DNA from: Paracoccaceae bacterium
Lineage (GTDB): Bacteria > Pseudomonadota > Alphaproteobacteria > Rhodobacterales > Rhodobacteraceae
Direction: 5' to 3'
Length of the DNA stretch: 28,178 nucleotides
Assembly: GCA_024304875.1 (NCBI GenBank)
Contig: JAMWZF010000005.1
Coordinates: forward strand, 1-28,178
The stretch's first letter is position 1, and every line of letters begins with the position of its first letter. Positions 9,001 through 15,448 of the stretch are shown piece by piece. Position numbers and translations under genes: made by a program. A model generated the notes under the pieces. That model worked only from the letters and a program-made list of their open reading frames with translations. It did no database searches and was not told where the DNA came from.

Positions 9001-9730
9001 CTACCCCTTCTGGGTCGAGGCGAAAGGGCAGTGGAGCACCTTGGACGACATCGAATCGTCCTACGCGACGCTGACCCTCGGCTACCATTATGCCCCGAGT
9101 GAGAATGTTCTGGTGGGTGTCATGGGTATCGTCGATGACTCGGTCTCGGACGATGGCACCGCGCGGGTTGAAGCCACCGGCTGGCTTGTCGGCCCGTATG
9201 CGGTGGCTCGGTTGCAGAACCAGCCCCTGGTCTTTTCAGCCTCCTACCTCGTCGGGCGGTCCGACAATTCCGCATCGCCGAGCGGAACCTATACGGACAG
9301 TTTCGATAGCGACCGGACACTGGCGACGGTGGGGATGGCGGGTGAGATCCAGCTTGAAAGCCTTACTCTGATACCCGCTATAGACCTGGCCCACGCCGAA
9401 GAAACCAACGACGGGTATCTCGGCGGCGATGGACTGCCCGTGCGGTCAATGACGGTGACCACGACCGAGGCAACGATCGGGCTGAACTTCGTCATGCCCC
9501 TTGATGTGCCGGGTGGCGCCTTTGACCTTGTCGGCGGCATTGGAGCCACTTCGTCAATCACGGATGACGGACGCGATAGGGACGAGTCGACGCGCGGTCA
9601 GACCGAAATTGGCTTCCGCTACACGCTGGATGCAGGGGGCCGGCTGACTGCCCGCGCGACATACGATGGTCTCGGGACGGACGATTATGAGGCGTTCGGC
9701 ATCGAGGCGGCGTTCGAGGTCGACTTCTAA
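6002..9730 (+). CDS. Secreted HYR-repeat protein with C-terminal autotransporter-like barrel
   Basis: 1242 residues from the ATG at 6002. This start gives a clean signal peptide (basic RASRK, then a hydrophobic helix, cleavage likely after ASAAQA, residue 32). A GTG at 5960 would bury it. Order: a unique N-terminal domain (33-178), seven HYR (immunoglobulin-fold) repeats of about 83 residues (179-763), two further Ig-like bacterial domains (about 764-950; the second contains FDVAITFSEAVTGFDQTDVTV), and about 260 residues rich in alternating hydrophobic strands ending in an aromatic Phe (FEVDF). The last part looks like an outer-membrane beta barrel. I infer a classical (type V) autotransporter or surface adhesin that carries its repeats outside the cell. 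HYR domains are known from adhesion and extracellular proteins. GC is lower than in the chemotaxis genes, and the gene lies between two copies of the tRNA-Thr 3' end. Ligand unknown. Confidence 0.8.
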   Translation: MLTQFFRASRKFLTVGGLFVAGLAASASAAQAITISDVRLFSNGGCDGTSATIFLIQVSGSSGEFPDQDVLVTFSGGSTQYYDAHVWYVLDASGKIISTTYGNNFATNTGVFGISFFNVTNRPTVSGNLTVILQDESDGFPDQSVGATYVAGSGQRASLSFDAAALDPDCVPAPSDSTAPVVTVPGNVSVSTDPGQSTAVVSYATPTATDNVGVTSGPTRTAGLASGSAFPVGITTVTYAASDAAGNTGTGSFTVTVSDNEAPAVTVPANISVVAAPGNSSAVVNYPAPSATDNVGVFSGPTRTAGLASGASFPIGVTTVTFSATDAAGNTGSNTFTVTVTEPDTTPPVITVPTDIVASTDPGASSAVVTYATPTATDNVGVTSGPTRTAGPASGASFPLGTTTVTYSAEDAAGNTNTASFTVTVTDDEAPSLNVPSNIAVSTDPGSDTAVVLYSMPTATDNVAVVSGPTLATGLASGSAFPVGITTVSYTAADSAGNIGTGSFTVTVSDGENPVVTVPANISVSTDAAQATALVTYSAPAATDNVGVASGPTLTAGLASGSPFPVGTTTVTYEATDNAGNIGRASFTVTVTDGQGPVVTVPGSIVVPTDPGKATAVVTYSVPSATDNIGVTSGPTLTEGLGSGATFPLGTTTITYEAEDNQGNVGSASFTITVEDREAPVIRSVGSVTLEADPSGTRRVGFSTIVEDNVDSGIAPVFSLGGNIITSPYDFPVGANVVTINASDTAGNDAPVEQFTITITPGTAPDIPLITTAVINADRSLTIGGAAEVDSTVRVTFPDGSFEEVMAISGVYTVTSAADMPGGTVTVTGKDDRGYVSDAATVQLFPDYEGPSVSVAGGPAEIDDISPFDVAITFSEAVTGFDQTDVTVTGGNITSFSGSGEDYIVEITPLPGQTVAVQVSADVAVDQFDNPNTASNVLRISNATRTEVEQFVADAAQARNRALIKSHPRLIQFLLGGRSGRFKADVTQGRGVFDFATSSDYPFWVEAKGQWSTLDDIESSYATLTLGYHYAPSENVLVGVMGIVDDSVSDDGTARVEATGWLVGPYAVARLQNQPLVFSASYLVGRSDNSASPSGTYTDSFDSDRTLATVGMAGEIQLESLTLIPAIDLAHAEETNDGYLGGDGLPVRSMTVTTTEATIGLNFVMPLDVPGGAFDLVGGIGATSSITDDGRDRDESTRGQTEIGFRYTLDAGGRLTARATYDGLGTDDYEAFGIEAAFEVDF
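6536..8290 (+). repeat. Seven tandem HYR-domain coding repeats, about 249 bp each
   Basis: Repeat units begin at about 6536, 6785, 7040, 7289, 7538, 7787 and 8036. The spacing is 249 bases except for the second and the last unit, which are 255. Units 1-6 share the pattern VTVP, STDPG, ATDNVGV, SGPT, FPxGxTTVTY, AGN, SFTVTV. Unit 7 is divergent and keeps mainly FPVGANVV and DTAGN. The units are similar but not identical in DNA, so the array is old enough to have diverged at synonymous sites, yet it could still recombine and vary in copy number. Confidence 0.9.
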
Positions 9731-9780
9731 GCCAGGAAGGGATGGCGACAATAGCGGTCGACAACCCGCACCATGTCGTA

Positions 9781-9832
9781 GGGCGCTCAATGGACCACTG
9801 GCTCTTCCACGGCCAGTACAGTCGGAGCGCCC
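9781..9832 (+). terminator. Two-tier hairpin downstream of the HYR gene
   Basis: GGGCGCTC (9781-9788) pairs perfectly with GAGCGCCC (9825-9832), and inside it ACTGGC (9797-9802) pairs with GCCAGT (9812-9817). It begins 50 bases after the HYR stop codon. There is no real T tract, only TT after the stem, so it may end transcription in a factor-dependent way or protect the mRNA 3' end. It could also be a structured recombination element of the islet. Confidence 0.4.
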
Positions 9833-9853
9833 TTCGCAGGTGATTTCGACACA

Positions 9854-9957
9854 GGCTCTCGACTGAAATCAGGAGCCAAGCGGCGACCAGACCTCAGGAC
9901 CCAGGCTGCCCCTCGTGGAGGCTGTGATTTCTCACGCTTGGGTATCTAGCCTGAGGT
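9854..9957. other. Gene-free stretch with two further inverted repeats
   Basis: The 313 bases between the HYR gene and the tRNA hold no supportable gene. After the hairpin at 9781-9832, a near-palindrome has arms GGCTC (9854-9858) and GAGCC (9873-9877) with CTGA/TCAG inside. A larger stem-loop follows with arms ACCTCAGG (9891-9898) and CCTGAGGT (9950-9957), an inner stem ACCCA/TGGGT (9899-9903 with 9939-9943) and a small apical CCTC/GAGG stem. Three nested hairpins in under 180 bases is unusual. Positions 9958-10043 show nothing. Confidence 0.4.
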
Positions 9958-10043
9958 CCGACGAGTTTCCTTGGAGCAGACGGGCGGATGCCTCGCCGGG
10001 ACAAAGTTAAGCCCCTGTTATCACGCCCGGAACTGTAACTTCG

Positions 10044-10119
10044 TGGTGCCGCATGAGGGACTTGAACCCCCGACCCATCGCTTACGAAGCGATTGCTCTA
10101 CCAGCTGAGCTAATGCGGC
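10044..10119 (-). tRNA. tRNA-Thr (anticodon CGU), CCA encoded
   Basis: Read on the minus strand, 76 bases fold into a full cloverleaf. The 7-bp acceptor stem is GCCGCAT/ATGCGGC, the D arm GCTC/GAGC, the anticodon stem ATCGC/GCGAT with loop TTCGTAA giving anticodon CGU, and the T arm GGGGG/CCCTC with loop TTCAAGT and one G-U pair. The discriminator is A and CCA is encoded. It reads ACG threonine codons, which are common in this GC-rich genome. Its 3' end points left towards the HYR gene, the side where tRNA-targeting elements insert, and that end is duplicated at 5634-5648. Confidence 0.97.
10045..10059 (-). repeat. tRNA-proximal copy of the 15-bp direct repeat (putative att site)
   Basis: This is the 3' end of tRNA-Thr: part of CCA, the discriminator, the acceptor 3' strand and the first T-stem bases. 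It is identical on the plus strand to 5634-5648. The two copies bracket 4.4 kb that contain only the HYR gene, gene-poor flanks and hairpins. Confidence 0.55.
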
Positions 10120-10406
10120 AACGACGACCGTCGTTTAGTCTCTTGGCGTTGAGTTCGCAAGGCGTTTCCGAGGCGGCCCAGACCGCCGATCCACGGCCTG
10201 CCGACGCTCCGCTTTGATCGCACCCCGCACGGCTTCCGATGGGCGGTGTCCACGAAAAGCTGCCAATGTCGGAGGCAACTCGCCGGGTCCTGCGCGCATC
10301 TGTTCAACACCAGACAGGGCATAGGGTTCAAATCGACCTCGTTGCCACTTTGGTGCCGGGCCCGTTTAACGTCAGATGACGGAGCGTGAACCATGGTCCT
10401 GTTCGA
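10120..10406. other. Intergenic region without a recognisable gene
   Basis: These 287 bases lie between the tRNA 5' end and the tail of the leftward chemotaxis operon, so they must hold the tRNA promoter and the operon's end. The open frames here have no ribosome binding sites and no family resemblance. I found no T-rich terminator after 10407 and no convincing promoter hexamers. Confidence 0.5.
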
Positions 10407-10736
10407 TCAGGTCGGTCTGAGACAGGCGTTCCTTACGGATTCCAGATACACTCCCTCGCCTGCGATCCGGACCGAAACGGTCGCTTCCGCGCTGCCGCAC
10501 TCGGCAATGTTGACAATGAGTCGATGCACGCAATCCACAGCCTGACGGAGGCGGTCAACGTCCTGCATAAGATCCTTCGAGAGCTTTGCAGCCAGCTCTG
10601 GATGCAACAGCATGTCGCCGATGTGGTCGTCGATGTTCGCGGCCACTGCCGCGAGCCTTTCCAGCTCACCTCCGGTGTTGGCCAGGACCCTGTTCAGCGG
10701 AACGACCGCATCCTCCATTTTTGCCTGATCCCTCAT
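10407..10736 (-). CDS. Small helical protein, last gene of the chemotaxis operon
   Basis: 109 residues, family not recognised. The sequence is mostly helical (heptad-like LSKDLMQDVDRLRQAVDCVHRLI) with a short C-terminal strand region. It starts with an ATG at 10736 that overlaps the stop of the preceding cheY in an ATGA, so the two are probably translationally coupled. A second ATG seven codons in (10718) is possible. Position directly after cheY suggests a role in the CheY branch. The helix contains Asp61 and Gln65 in a DxxxQ arrangement like the catalytic pair of CheZ phosphatases, but overall similarity to CheZ cannot be shown from the sequence alone. It could equally be a small adaptor or scaffold. 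Confidence 0.65.
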   Translation of the reverse strand: MRDQAKMEDAVVPLNRVLANTGGELERLAAVAANIDDHIGDMLLHPELAAKLSKDLMQDVDRLRQAVDCVHRLIVNIAECGSAEATVSVRIAGEGVYLESVRNACLRPT

Positions 10737-11119
10737 AGCGGGCCCACCACCCGTTCGATACAGGCTCTCATCGCATCGGTCGTGAAAGGCTTCTTCAGGT
10801 AGTTGTTCATGCCGAGCTGGTTGCCTTGGGCAATCACCTGAGGATCGGCGGTCCCGGTGATCAGCACGAACCCGATCTTCTGGGTCGTTTTGTACTTTCG
10901 CAACGATGCCAGAAGCTGAAGGCCGTTCGCGCCCGGCATGTTGTAGTCCGAGATCACGAGGTGCACGGGGCGGGCAGCGAGCTTCTTGAATGCCGCGTTC
11001 CCGTTGTCGGAGTAATCGACATTCGCAATTCCGAGTTCCTCAAGCGCATTGATGATCAGACCGCGACTGGTCGCCATGTCATCGACCACGAGAACGTGCA
11101 GCTTGTCCTTCAAACTCAT
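10733..11119 (-). CDS. cheY: Chemotaxis response regulator CheY (second copy)
   Basis: 128 residues, a single receiver domain with no output domain. Acidic pocket Asp13/Asp14, phospho-acceptor Asp58 (VISDYNMP), switch Thr in VLITGTADP and conserved Lys in LKKPF are all present. Phosphorylated CheY binds the flagellar switch and changes rotation. The ATG at 11119 follows an excellent AAGGAGA and gives the normal length; upstream in-frame codons are noise. Gly-Ala-Asn in place of the usual Asp after the MPG turn and the sequence as a whole resemble the enterobacterial CheY-type receiver more than the cheY next to cheA, so the two copies probably differ in role (motor binding versus phosphate sink). 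It lies 34 bases after cheR. Confidence 0.93.
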   Translation of the reverse strand: MSLKDKLHVLVVDDMATSRGLIINALEELGIANVDYSDNGNAAFKKLAARPVHLVISDYNMPGANGLQLLASLRKYKTTQKIGFVLITGTADPQVIAQGNQLGMNNYLKKPFTTDAMRACIERVVGPL

Positions 11120-11153
11120 CCTGGTCTCCTTAGATCCGGTTCTGGCCCCGCCA

Positions 11154-12011
11154 CTAGCGACGCCGGTATTGCGTGACGCCGCAGGCAGTGAACATTTCTT
11201 CCGCAGGGCCCGAGACCCGTTCGGAGTGGCCCACGAAGAGGTGGGACCCCGGTTCCATTTTTTCGGCAAACCGTTTCCATAGATCGGCTTGGGTGTCGCC
11301 GTCGAAATAGATCACGGTATTGCGACAGAATATGATGTCGAATTTGCCCCGCATCGGCCACTCCTTCATCAGGTTCAGCTCCGCAAAGGTGATAAGCCCA
11401 TGGACTTCCGGGACGGTACGCCAGGTGTCCGGTTCCCGCGAAACGGCCGAGAAATATTTCCTTCGGATCTCGGCCGGAACATCGGAGTCCTCGAGCCGCG
11501 CATAGATGCCGGTCCGTCCAGCCTCGATCATGCGAGGGTCGATGTCCGTCGCGAGAATCCTGATATCGTGCCGTCCGGCGTCCGGCATCCCCTCCAGAAG
11601 GGTGATCGCGATGCTGACCGGTTCCTGCCCTGACGAGCACCCGGCGGACCAGATCCTGATGCGCCGGCCGTCCCGTGCGGCGGTGACGAGAGGAGGAAAG
11701 ACGGTCGACCGCAACGCCTCGAAGTGGTGCCCCTCGCGGAAAAAGCGCGTCACGTTGGTCGTCAACAGCGAAACGAGATGCCGTTTTTCCGAAGACCCCT
11801 GATCGCCATCGAGGAGCCGGCAGTAGCCGCCGAAATCCCTGATGCCGAGGTCGCGAAGACGCTTGGACAAGCGCGATACCACGAGATTGCGCTTGCTGTC
11901 GTTCAGCACGATGCCGGATTCGTCCCGGATGATGCGGGCAAGGCGATCAAAGGATGTCGGGTCGATCCGGGTATCGGGAGGACCTGCCTGGGCGAGGCTG
12001 GGTGGGCTCAT
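11154..12011 (-). CDS. cheR: CheR chemoreceptor glutamate methyltransferase
   Basis: 285 residues from the ATG at 12011. CheR methylates glutamates on chemoreceptors with S-adenosylmethionine, setting adaptation against CheB. Visible features are the helical N-terminal domain (about 20-80, with SGIVLNDSKRNLVVSRLSKRLR), the TNVTRFFRE entry to the catalytic domain, the SAM-binding loop IWSAGCSSGQEP, ILATDIDPRMIE, FDIIFCRNTVIYF and the C-terminal LFVGHSE. All are standard for the family. A TTG at 12020 would add three residues, but the ATG lies one base past the cheW stop, consistent with coupled translation. No TPR extension is present. The MCP downstream of cheD ends in a possible CheR tether. 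Confidence 0.93.
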   Translation of the reverse strand: MSPPSLAQAGPPDTRIDPTSFDRLARIIRDESGIVLNDSKRNLVVSRLSKRLRDLGIRDFGGYCRLLDGDQGSSEKRHLVSLLTTNVTRFFREGHHFEALRSTVFPPLVTAARDGRRIRIWSAGCSSGQEPVSIAITLLEGMPDAGRHDIRILATDIDPRMIEAGRTGIYARLEDSDVPAEIRRKYFSAVSREPDTWRTVPEVHGLITFAELNLMKEWPMRGKFDIIFCRNTVIYFDGDTQADLWKRFAEKMEPGSHLFVGHSERVSGPAEEMFTACGVTQYRRR

Positions 12012-12012
12012 G

Positions 12013-12480
12013 TCAGCCAAGACCCCGTCCGTCCGAGGCGATGATCGTACTCAATTCCATCTTGCGGATCATCCGATCGTCCATGACGAGAACACCCGAG
12101 ATGAACTTGCGCACGGTTTCGTCGATCATGTCCGGAATAGGCTGGATATCGGTTTCTGCTACCGTGAGAATGTCCGACACCAGCTCTGCCAGAAGACCGA
12201 CGGTCTGGTTGCCGAGGACGGTAATGATGATCACGTGCCGCGGACCGGGGTCGGTGGCGCCCAGACCGAGCCGCTCCGACAGGTCGACGACCGGCACCAC
12301 GGAGCCGCGCAGATTGATCACGCCTTTCACGTAAGGCTGCGCCTTGGGCAGTATGGTCGTTTCTGTCCATCCTCGGATCTCGCGAACGGACTTCAGATCG
12401 AAACAGAAGTCTTGGTTGGCGACGCGGAAGGCGACGACTTCAAGAAAGGTCTTGCGGGTTTCGAGAGCGATATCTTCCAT
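12013..12480 (-). CDS. cheW: CheW receptor-kinase coupling protein
   Basis: 155 residues, one CheW (SH3-like) domain, which links chemoreceptors to CheA in the membrane array. Motifs are VVAFRVANQDFCFDLKSVREI, YVKGVINLRGSVVPVVDLSERLGL (the NLRG block is highly conserved) and VGLLAELVSDILTV. Normal length. ATG at 12480 lies 3 bases after the cheA stop; the ribosome binding site is weak (GGCGGTG inside the end of cheA), which suggests coupling. The order cheA-cheW-cheR is typical. Confidence 0.94.
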   Translation of the reverse strand: MEDIALETRKTFLEVVAFRVANQDFCFDLKSVREIRGWTETTILPKAQPYVKGVINLRGSVVPVVDLSERLGLGATDPGPRHVIIITVLGNQTVGLLAELVSDILTVAETDIQPIPDMIDETVRKFISGVLVMDDRMIRKMELSTIIASDGRGLG

Positions 12481-12483
12481 CAG

Positions 12484-14589
12484 TTACACCGCCAATTGCA
12501 GATTGAGATCGCCAGCCATCTTGGCCCCGGAGCCCCTGACGATGTTGTCCGGATCAATGATCAGCGCGATGCGCCCGTCGCCCAGGATCGTTGCCGCGGC
12601 GATGCCGTCGATCTGCTGGTAGTTCGTCTCGAGCGACTTGATCACGACCTGCCGCTGATCCTGGATCTCGTCGACGACGAGGGCATAGCGGTGGCTGTCG
12701 TCGGACTCGATAAGCAGCAGGACATGGGGGTCCAGGTCACGCGGTTCGGATCGGAAGCCGAAGAATTCTCCGACATCGATGATCGGGACCAGTCCGTCCC
12801 GGTTTCTGACGAGCCGACCGCCGGTTGCGATGTCGTGGATGGCCGCCGATTTGGGTTGGAGGGTTTCCTGTATCGCCGAGATCGGCACCACCATCGTCTG
12901 CCCCGCCACCTGAATGATCATTCCTTCGAGAACGGCGAGGGTAAGCGGCAGGCTGATCGAGAAGGTGGTCCCTTCGCCGGGATCGGACTGGATGGACACG
13001 CGACCGCCAAGGCGGTGGATTTCGCTGCGCACGACGTCGAGGCCCACTCCCCGACCCGACAGTTCTGACACCTCGCTGGCAGACGAAAAGCCGGGCAGGA
13101 ACAGCAGATTCTCGATCTCAGAAGGAGACAGTGAATCGGACTCGTTTATCAGACCGCGCTCCACCGCGATCTGCCGAACCCGGTCGCGGTTGATCCCGCC
13201 ACCATCGTCGGAAATGTCGATCATCACCCGTCCGGAGCGGTGGGCGGCCGAAAGCGTTACCGTTCCCTCTGCCGGCTTCCCGGCCGCGACACGGGCCTCG
13301 CTCTTCTCGAGACCGTGATCGACGGCATTGCGGATCATGTGGGTCAGCGGATCGACCAGGCGCTCGACCACGGTCTTGTCCACTTCGGTGTATTCCCCGT
13401 TGGTGACGAAGCGGACCTTCTTGCCCGTCGCCGAGGCAGCCTCGCGGACGATCCGGGCCATGCGCTGGAACATCGGCTTCACCGGCTGGGCCCGGATCGC
13501 CATGACGCCTTCCTGGATTTCACCGGCCAGCGCCTTCAGGCTCTCGAAGCCGACGGAGATCTCGCTCTCGGAGGGGGGGCCGAGGTCGGCGATGGACTGC
13601 GCCAGCATGGCCTCCTTGATGACGAGTTCGCCGACGAGGTTGATCAGCTTGTCGATCTTCTCCAGATCGACGCGGATGGTGCCACCGGGCTTGCGGTCGT
13701 CCTGATCTTGCTTGGCGCCTGACCGCTCCTTCGGTCGGGCGCCCTTATCGAGGGTCGCGCCGTCCGCCTTGACAGGGTCCAGAGAGGCGACCGACGGGAG
13801 CAGGTCTGCGGGCAGATCGGGCACCTCGGCATCGAGATCGGGCAGGCCGGGCGATTTCACCTCGATCTCGAGCGTGCAGAGATCCTCGACGAACTCGAAG
13901 ACTTCGCGCACCTCTTCCTCTGTGGCATTGCCGGAATAGTCGATGGTCCAGCGAATGGCACAGACCCCGGGTTCGAGGCTGTCCAGGTCGCCAATATCGG
14001 CAAGGTCGGCGGTAACCTCGACCGTACCCAACTTCTCGAGAGCCGCAAACAGCACGACCGGGTCGTTGCCGGATTTGAACAGACCCGGCAAGGCGGTGAA
14101 CCGTATCGACATGCCGCTGTCGTCGCCGGGCAGATCGAAATCGCCGAAATCGAGCACCACCGGTTCGAACTCCGGCTCTTCCGGGTCTTCGACGTGCCCG
14201 TCCGTGCCAAGAACATCGTCGAGGCGTTCGTTGAGCGTACCCGTGCCGGGGCACGGCGTGTCTCCGCCTTCTCGCGCGGCTCCGACCAGGTCCGACAGGT
14301 TGTCGCCGCACTGCCGGAACAGGTCGAGGAGTTCGTCGTCGAGGTCGAGCTTCCCGCTCCGGACCTTGTCCAGAGCCGTCTCGAAATGGTGGGCGAAGCG
14401 GACGAGGTGGTTCAGGCCGAAGGCCCCGGCGCCGCCCTTGATCGAATGCACGGCCCGGAAGACGGCATGCATCGTCTCCTCGTCGTCCTGCTGGCCCGAC
14501 AGTCTGTCGAAACCGTCGTGCATGGCCTCCAGCAGTTCGTCACATTCCTCGAAGAAGCTCTCCCGGAATTCATCGCGGTCCACGGTCAT
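12484..14589 (-). CDS. cheA: CheA chemotaxis histidine kinase
   Basis: 701 residues. CheA phosphorylates itself under receptor control and passes phosphate to CheY and CheB. Domains in order: Hpt (about 1-110) with phospho-His48 in AVHSIKGGAGAFG; an acidic linker; a P2-like response-regulator docking region (about 160-270) with FTALPGLFKSGNDPVVLFAAL; the dimerisation helices (about 320-400) with KIDKLINLVGELVIKEAML; the ATPase domain with N box LIRNAVDHGLEK, G1 box DDGGGINRDRV and G2 box GRGVGLDVV; and a CheW-like domain to the end. Nothing essential is missing. The start is the ATG at 14589 after AGGAGG; the frame stays open further upstream only as noise. The ATG overlaps the stop of the preceding cheY (ATGA). 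Confidence 0.96.
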   Translation of the reverse strand: MTVDRDEFRESFFEECDELLEAMHDGFDRLSGQQDDEETMHAVFRAVHSIKGGAGAFGLNHLVRFAHHFETALDKVRSGKLDLDDELLDLFRQCGDNLSDLVGAAREGGDTPCPGTGTLNERLDDVLGTDGHVEDPEEPEFEPVVLDFGDFDLPGDDSGMSIRFTALPGLFKSGNDPVVLFAALEKLGTVEVTADLADIGDLDSLEPGVCAIRWTIDYSGNATEEEVREVFEFVEDLCTLEIEVKSPGLPDLDAEVPDLPADLLPSVASLDPVKADGATLDKGARPKERSGAKQDQDDRKPGGTIRVDLEKIDKLINLVGELVIKEAMLAQSIADLGPPSESEISVGFESLKALAGEIQEGVMAIRAQPVKPMFQRMARIVREAASATGKKVRFVTNGEYTEVDKTVVERLVDPLTHMIRNAVDHGLEKSEARVAAGKPAEGTVTLSAAHRSGRVMIDISDDGGGINRDRVRQIAVERGLINESDSLSPSEIENLLFLPGFSSASEVSELSGRGVGLDVVRSEIHRLGGRVSIQSDPGEGTTFSISLPLTLAVLEGMIIQVAGQTMVVPISAIQETLQPKSAAIHDIATGGRLVRNRDGLVPIIDVGEFFGFRSEPRDLDPHVLLLIESDDSHRYALVVDEIQDQRQVVIKSLETNYQQIDGIAAATILGDGRIALIIDPDNIVRGSGAKMAGDLNLQLAV

Positions 14590-14966
14590 GACGATCCTCC
14601 TGTGGCGGCCACCCTTTCGATGGCCCAGACGAGCTTTTCCTCGTCGAATGGCTTCACGATCCAGCCCGAAGCGCCGGCCTCGCGGGCCCGGGCCTTGAGT
14701 TCGGGCGCGCTCTCGGTGGTCAGGACCAGGATGGGTACGACCCGGCTGCGGGCACGGCTGCGCGCTGCCTCGATGAATCCGAAGCCATCGAGCCGAGGCA
14801 TGTTGATGTCGGTGATCACGACGTCCGGATCGGACTCGTCGAACTTGGCCAGTCCGTCCTCTCCGTCCTCCGCAAGCGAGACGCGATAGCCAGCCACGCT
14901 GAGTGTGGCGCTCAGAAGGTTCCGCATGGTACGCGAATCGTCGATGGCCAGTACCTGAAGCGTCAT
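14586..14966 (-). CDS. cheY: Chemotaxis response regulator CheY (next to cheA)
   Basis: 126 residues, a stand-alone receiver. Asp9/Asp10 (AIDDSRTMR), phospho-acceptor Asp53 (VITDINMPRLDG), the Thr switch in VLTTESAP and Lys in IVKPFDEEKL are intact. It belongs to the common alphaproteobacterial type encoded between a STAS gene and cheA. The ATG at 14966 has GAGGGG upstream and lies 3 bases from the STAS stop. It ends inside an ATGA overlap with cheA, so stoichiometry with CheA is likely tightly coupled. Confidence 0.94.
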   Translation of the reverse strand: MTLQVLAIDDSRTMRNLLSATLSVAGYRVSLAEDGEDGLAKFDESDPDVVITDINMPRLDGFGFIEAARSRARSRVVPILVLTTESAPELKARAREAGASGWIVKPFDEEKLVWAIERVAATGGSS

Positions 14967-14969
14967 GCC

Positions 14970-15242
14970 CTACCCCTCTTCCATCGTGGCGATGCCGATT
15001 TCTGCCTCGCGGAGTCCAAGCTGGCGGCAGGCAGACGTCAGCGCGGCACTGGGCGCGACGATTTCGAACGGTTGACCGTCGGCCTGCCATGTCCGACGGG
15101 CACCGATCAGCGTCTGCATCCCCAGCGCACCCGCGAAGGTCACGCCGCTGCCATCGATCCTGGCCGGCGCACCGCGCTTGGACTTGAGGGCTGCGGCGAG
15201 GCTCGCGGCGCTGGCCGTGTCGAGCCTGCCGGGAAGGGAAAT
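14970..15242 (-). CDS. STAS-domain protein, first gene of the che operon, start codon missing
   Basis: About 90 residues. The frame reads ISLPGRLDTASAASLAAALK, RIDGSGVTFAGALGMQTLIG, then QPFEIVAPSAALTSACRQLGL. This is the form of short STAS proteins (anti-anti-sigma-like, non-catalytic) that often precede cheY-cheA in alphaproteobacteria. Upstream, the frame hits a TGA at 15246-15248 after only CCC, and there is no ATG, GTG or TTG before the domain. The only possible start is the ATT at 15242. An ATG at 15253 preceded by GAGG fits an expected MSDP beginning but is out of frame by one base. Either a one-base deletion has broken the gene, the assembly has an error, or a rare ATT start is used. 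Coordinates assume ATT. The domain itself is intact. Confidence 0.65.
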   Translation of the reverse strand: MSLPGRLDTASAASLAAALKSKRGAPARIDGSGVTFAGALGMQTLIGARRTWQADGQPFEIVAPSAALTSACRQLGLREAEIGIATMEEG

Positions 15243-15328
15243 GGGTCACTCATGGCCGCGGGCCTCGTCGATCGGAATTGCAGCACTTGCGGGTCTCCTG
15301 TCCCCGGTTCGACGGAATGGAACGGGTG

Positions 15329-15448
15329 TCATTGGTCGGCACGGCGCCTCCTCCCGCCCGATCGAGCGACGCTTCTTGCGAGTGCCCGGCGGAGGTCTTC
15401 GTGCTCGAGGCCGAGTCGGCAGGCGCCCGGATTGCCTGAATTCTCCAT
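15329..15448 (-). CDS. Possible 39-residue protein upstream of the STAS gene
   Basis: An ATG at 15448 has AAGGAG nine bases upstream and opens a frame of 39 residues that ends at 15329. It begins MENSGNPGACRLGLEHEDLRRALA, helical and charged, then becomes Arg-rich (SGGRRRRADQ). The frame continues upstream (LRRDPALHKELIQ) to a TTG at 15487 with good codon bias, so a form of about 52 residues is possible. I do not recognise it. It could be a real small gene heading the leftward operon or the degraded end of a larger one. Confidence 0.35.
   Translation of the reverse strand: MENSGNPGACRLGLEHEDLRRALARSVARSGGRRRRADQ

Noticed and set aside
14590..15249. Upstream extension of cheA to 921 codons
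   Set aside because: The extension runs through cheY and STAS in another frame and is Arg-rich noise; the ATG at 14589 with AGGAGG begins a normal Hpt domain.
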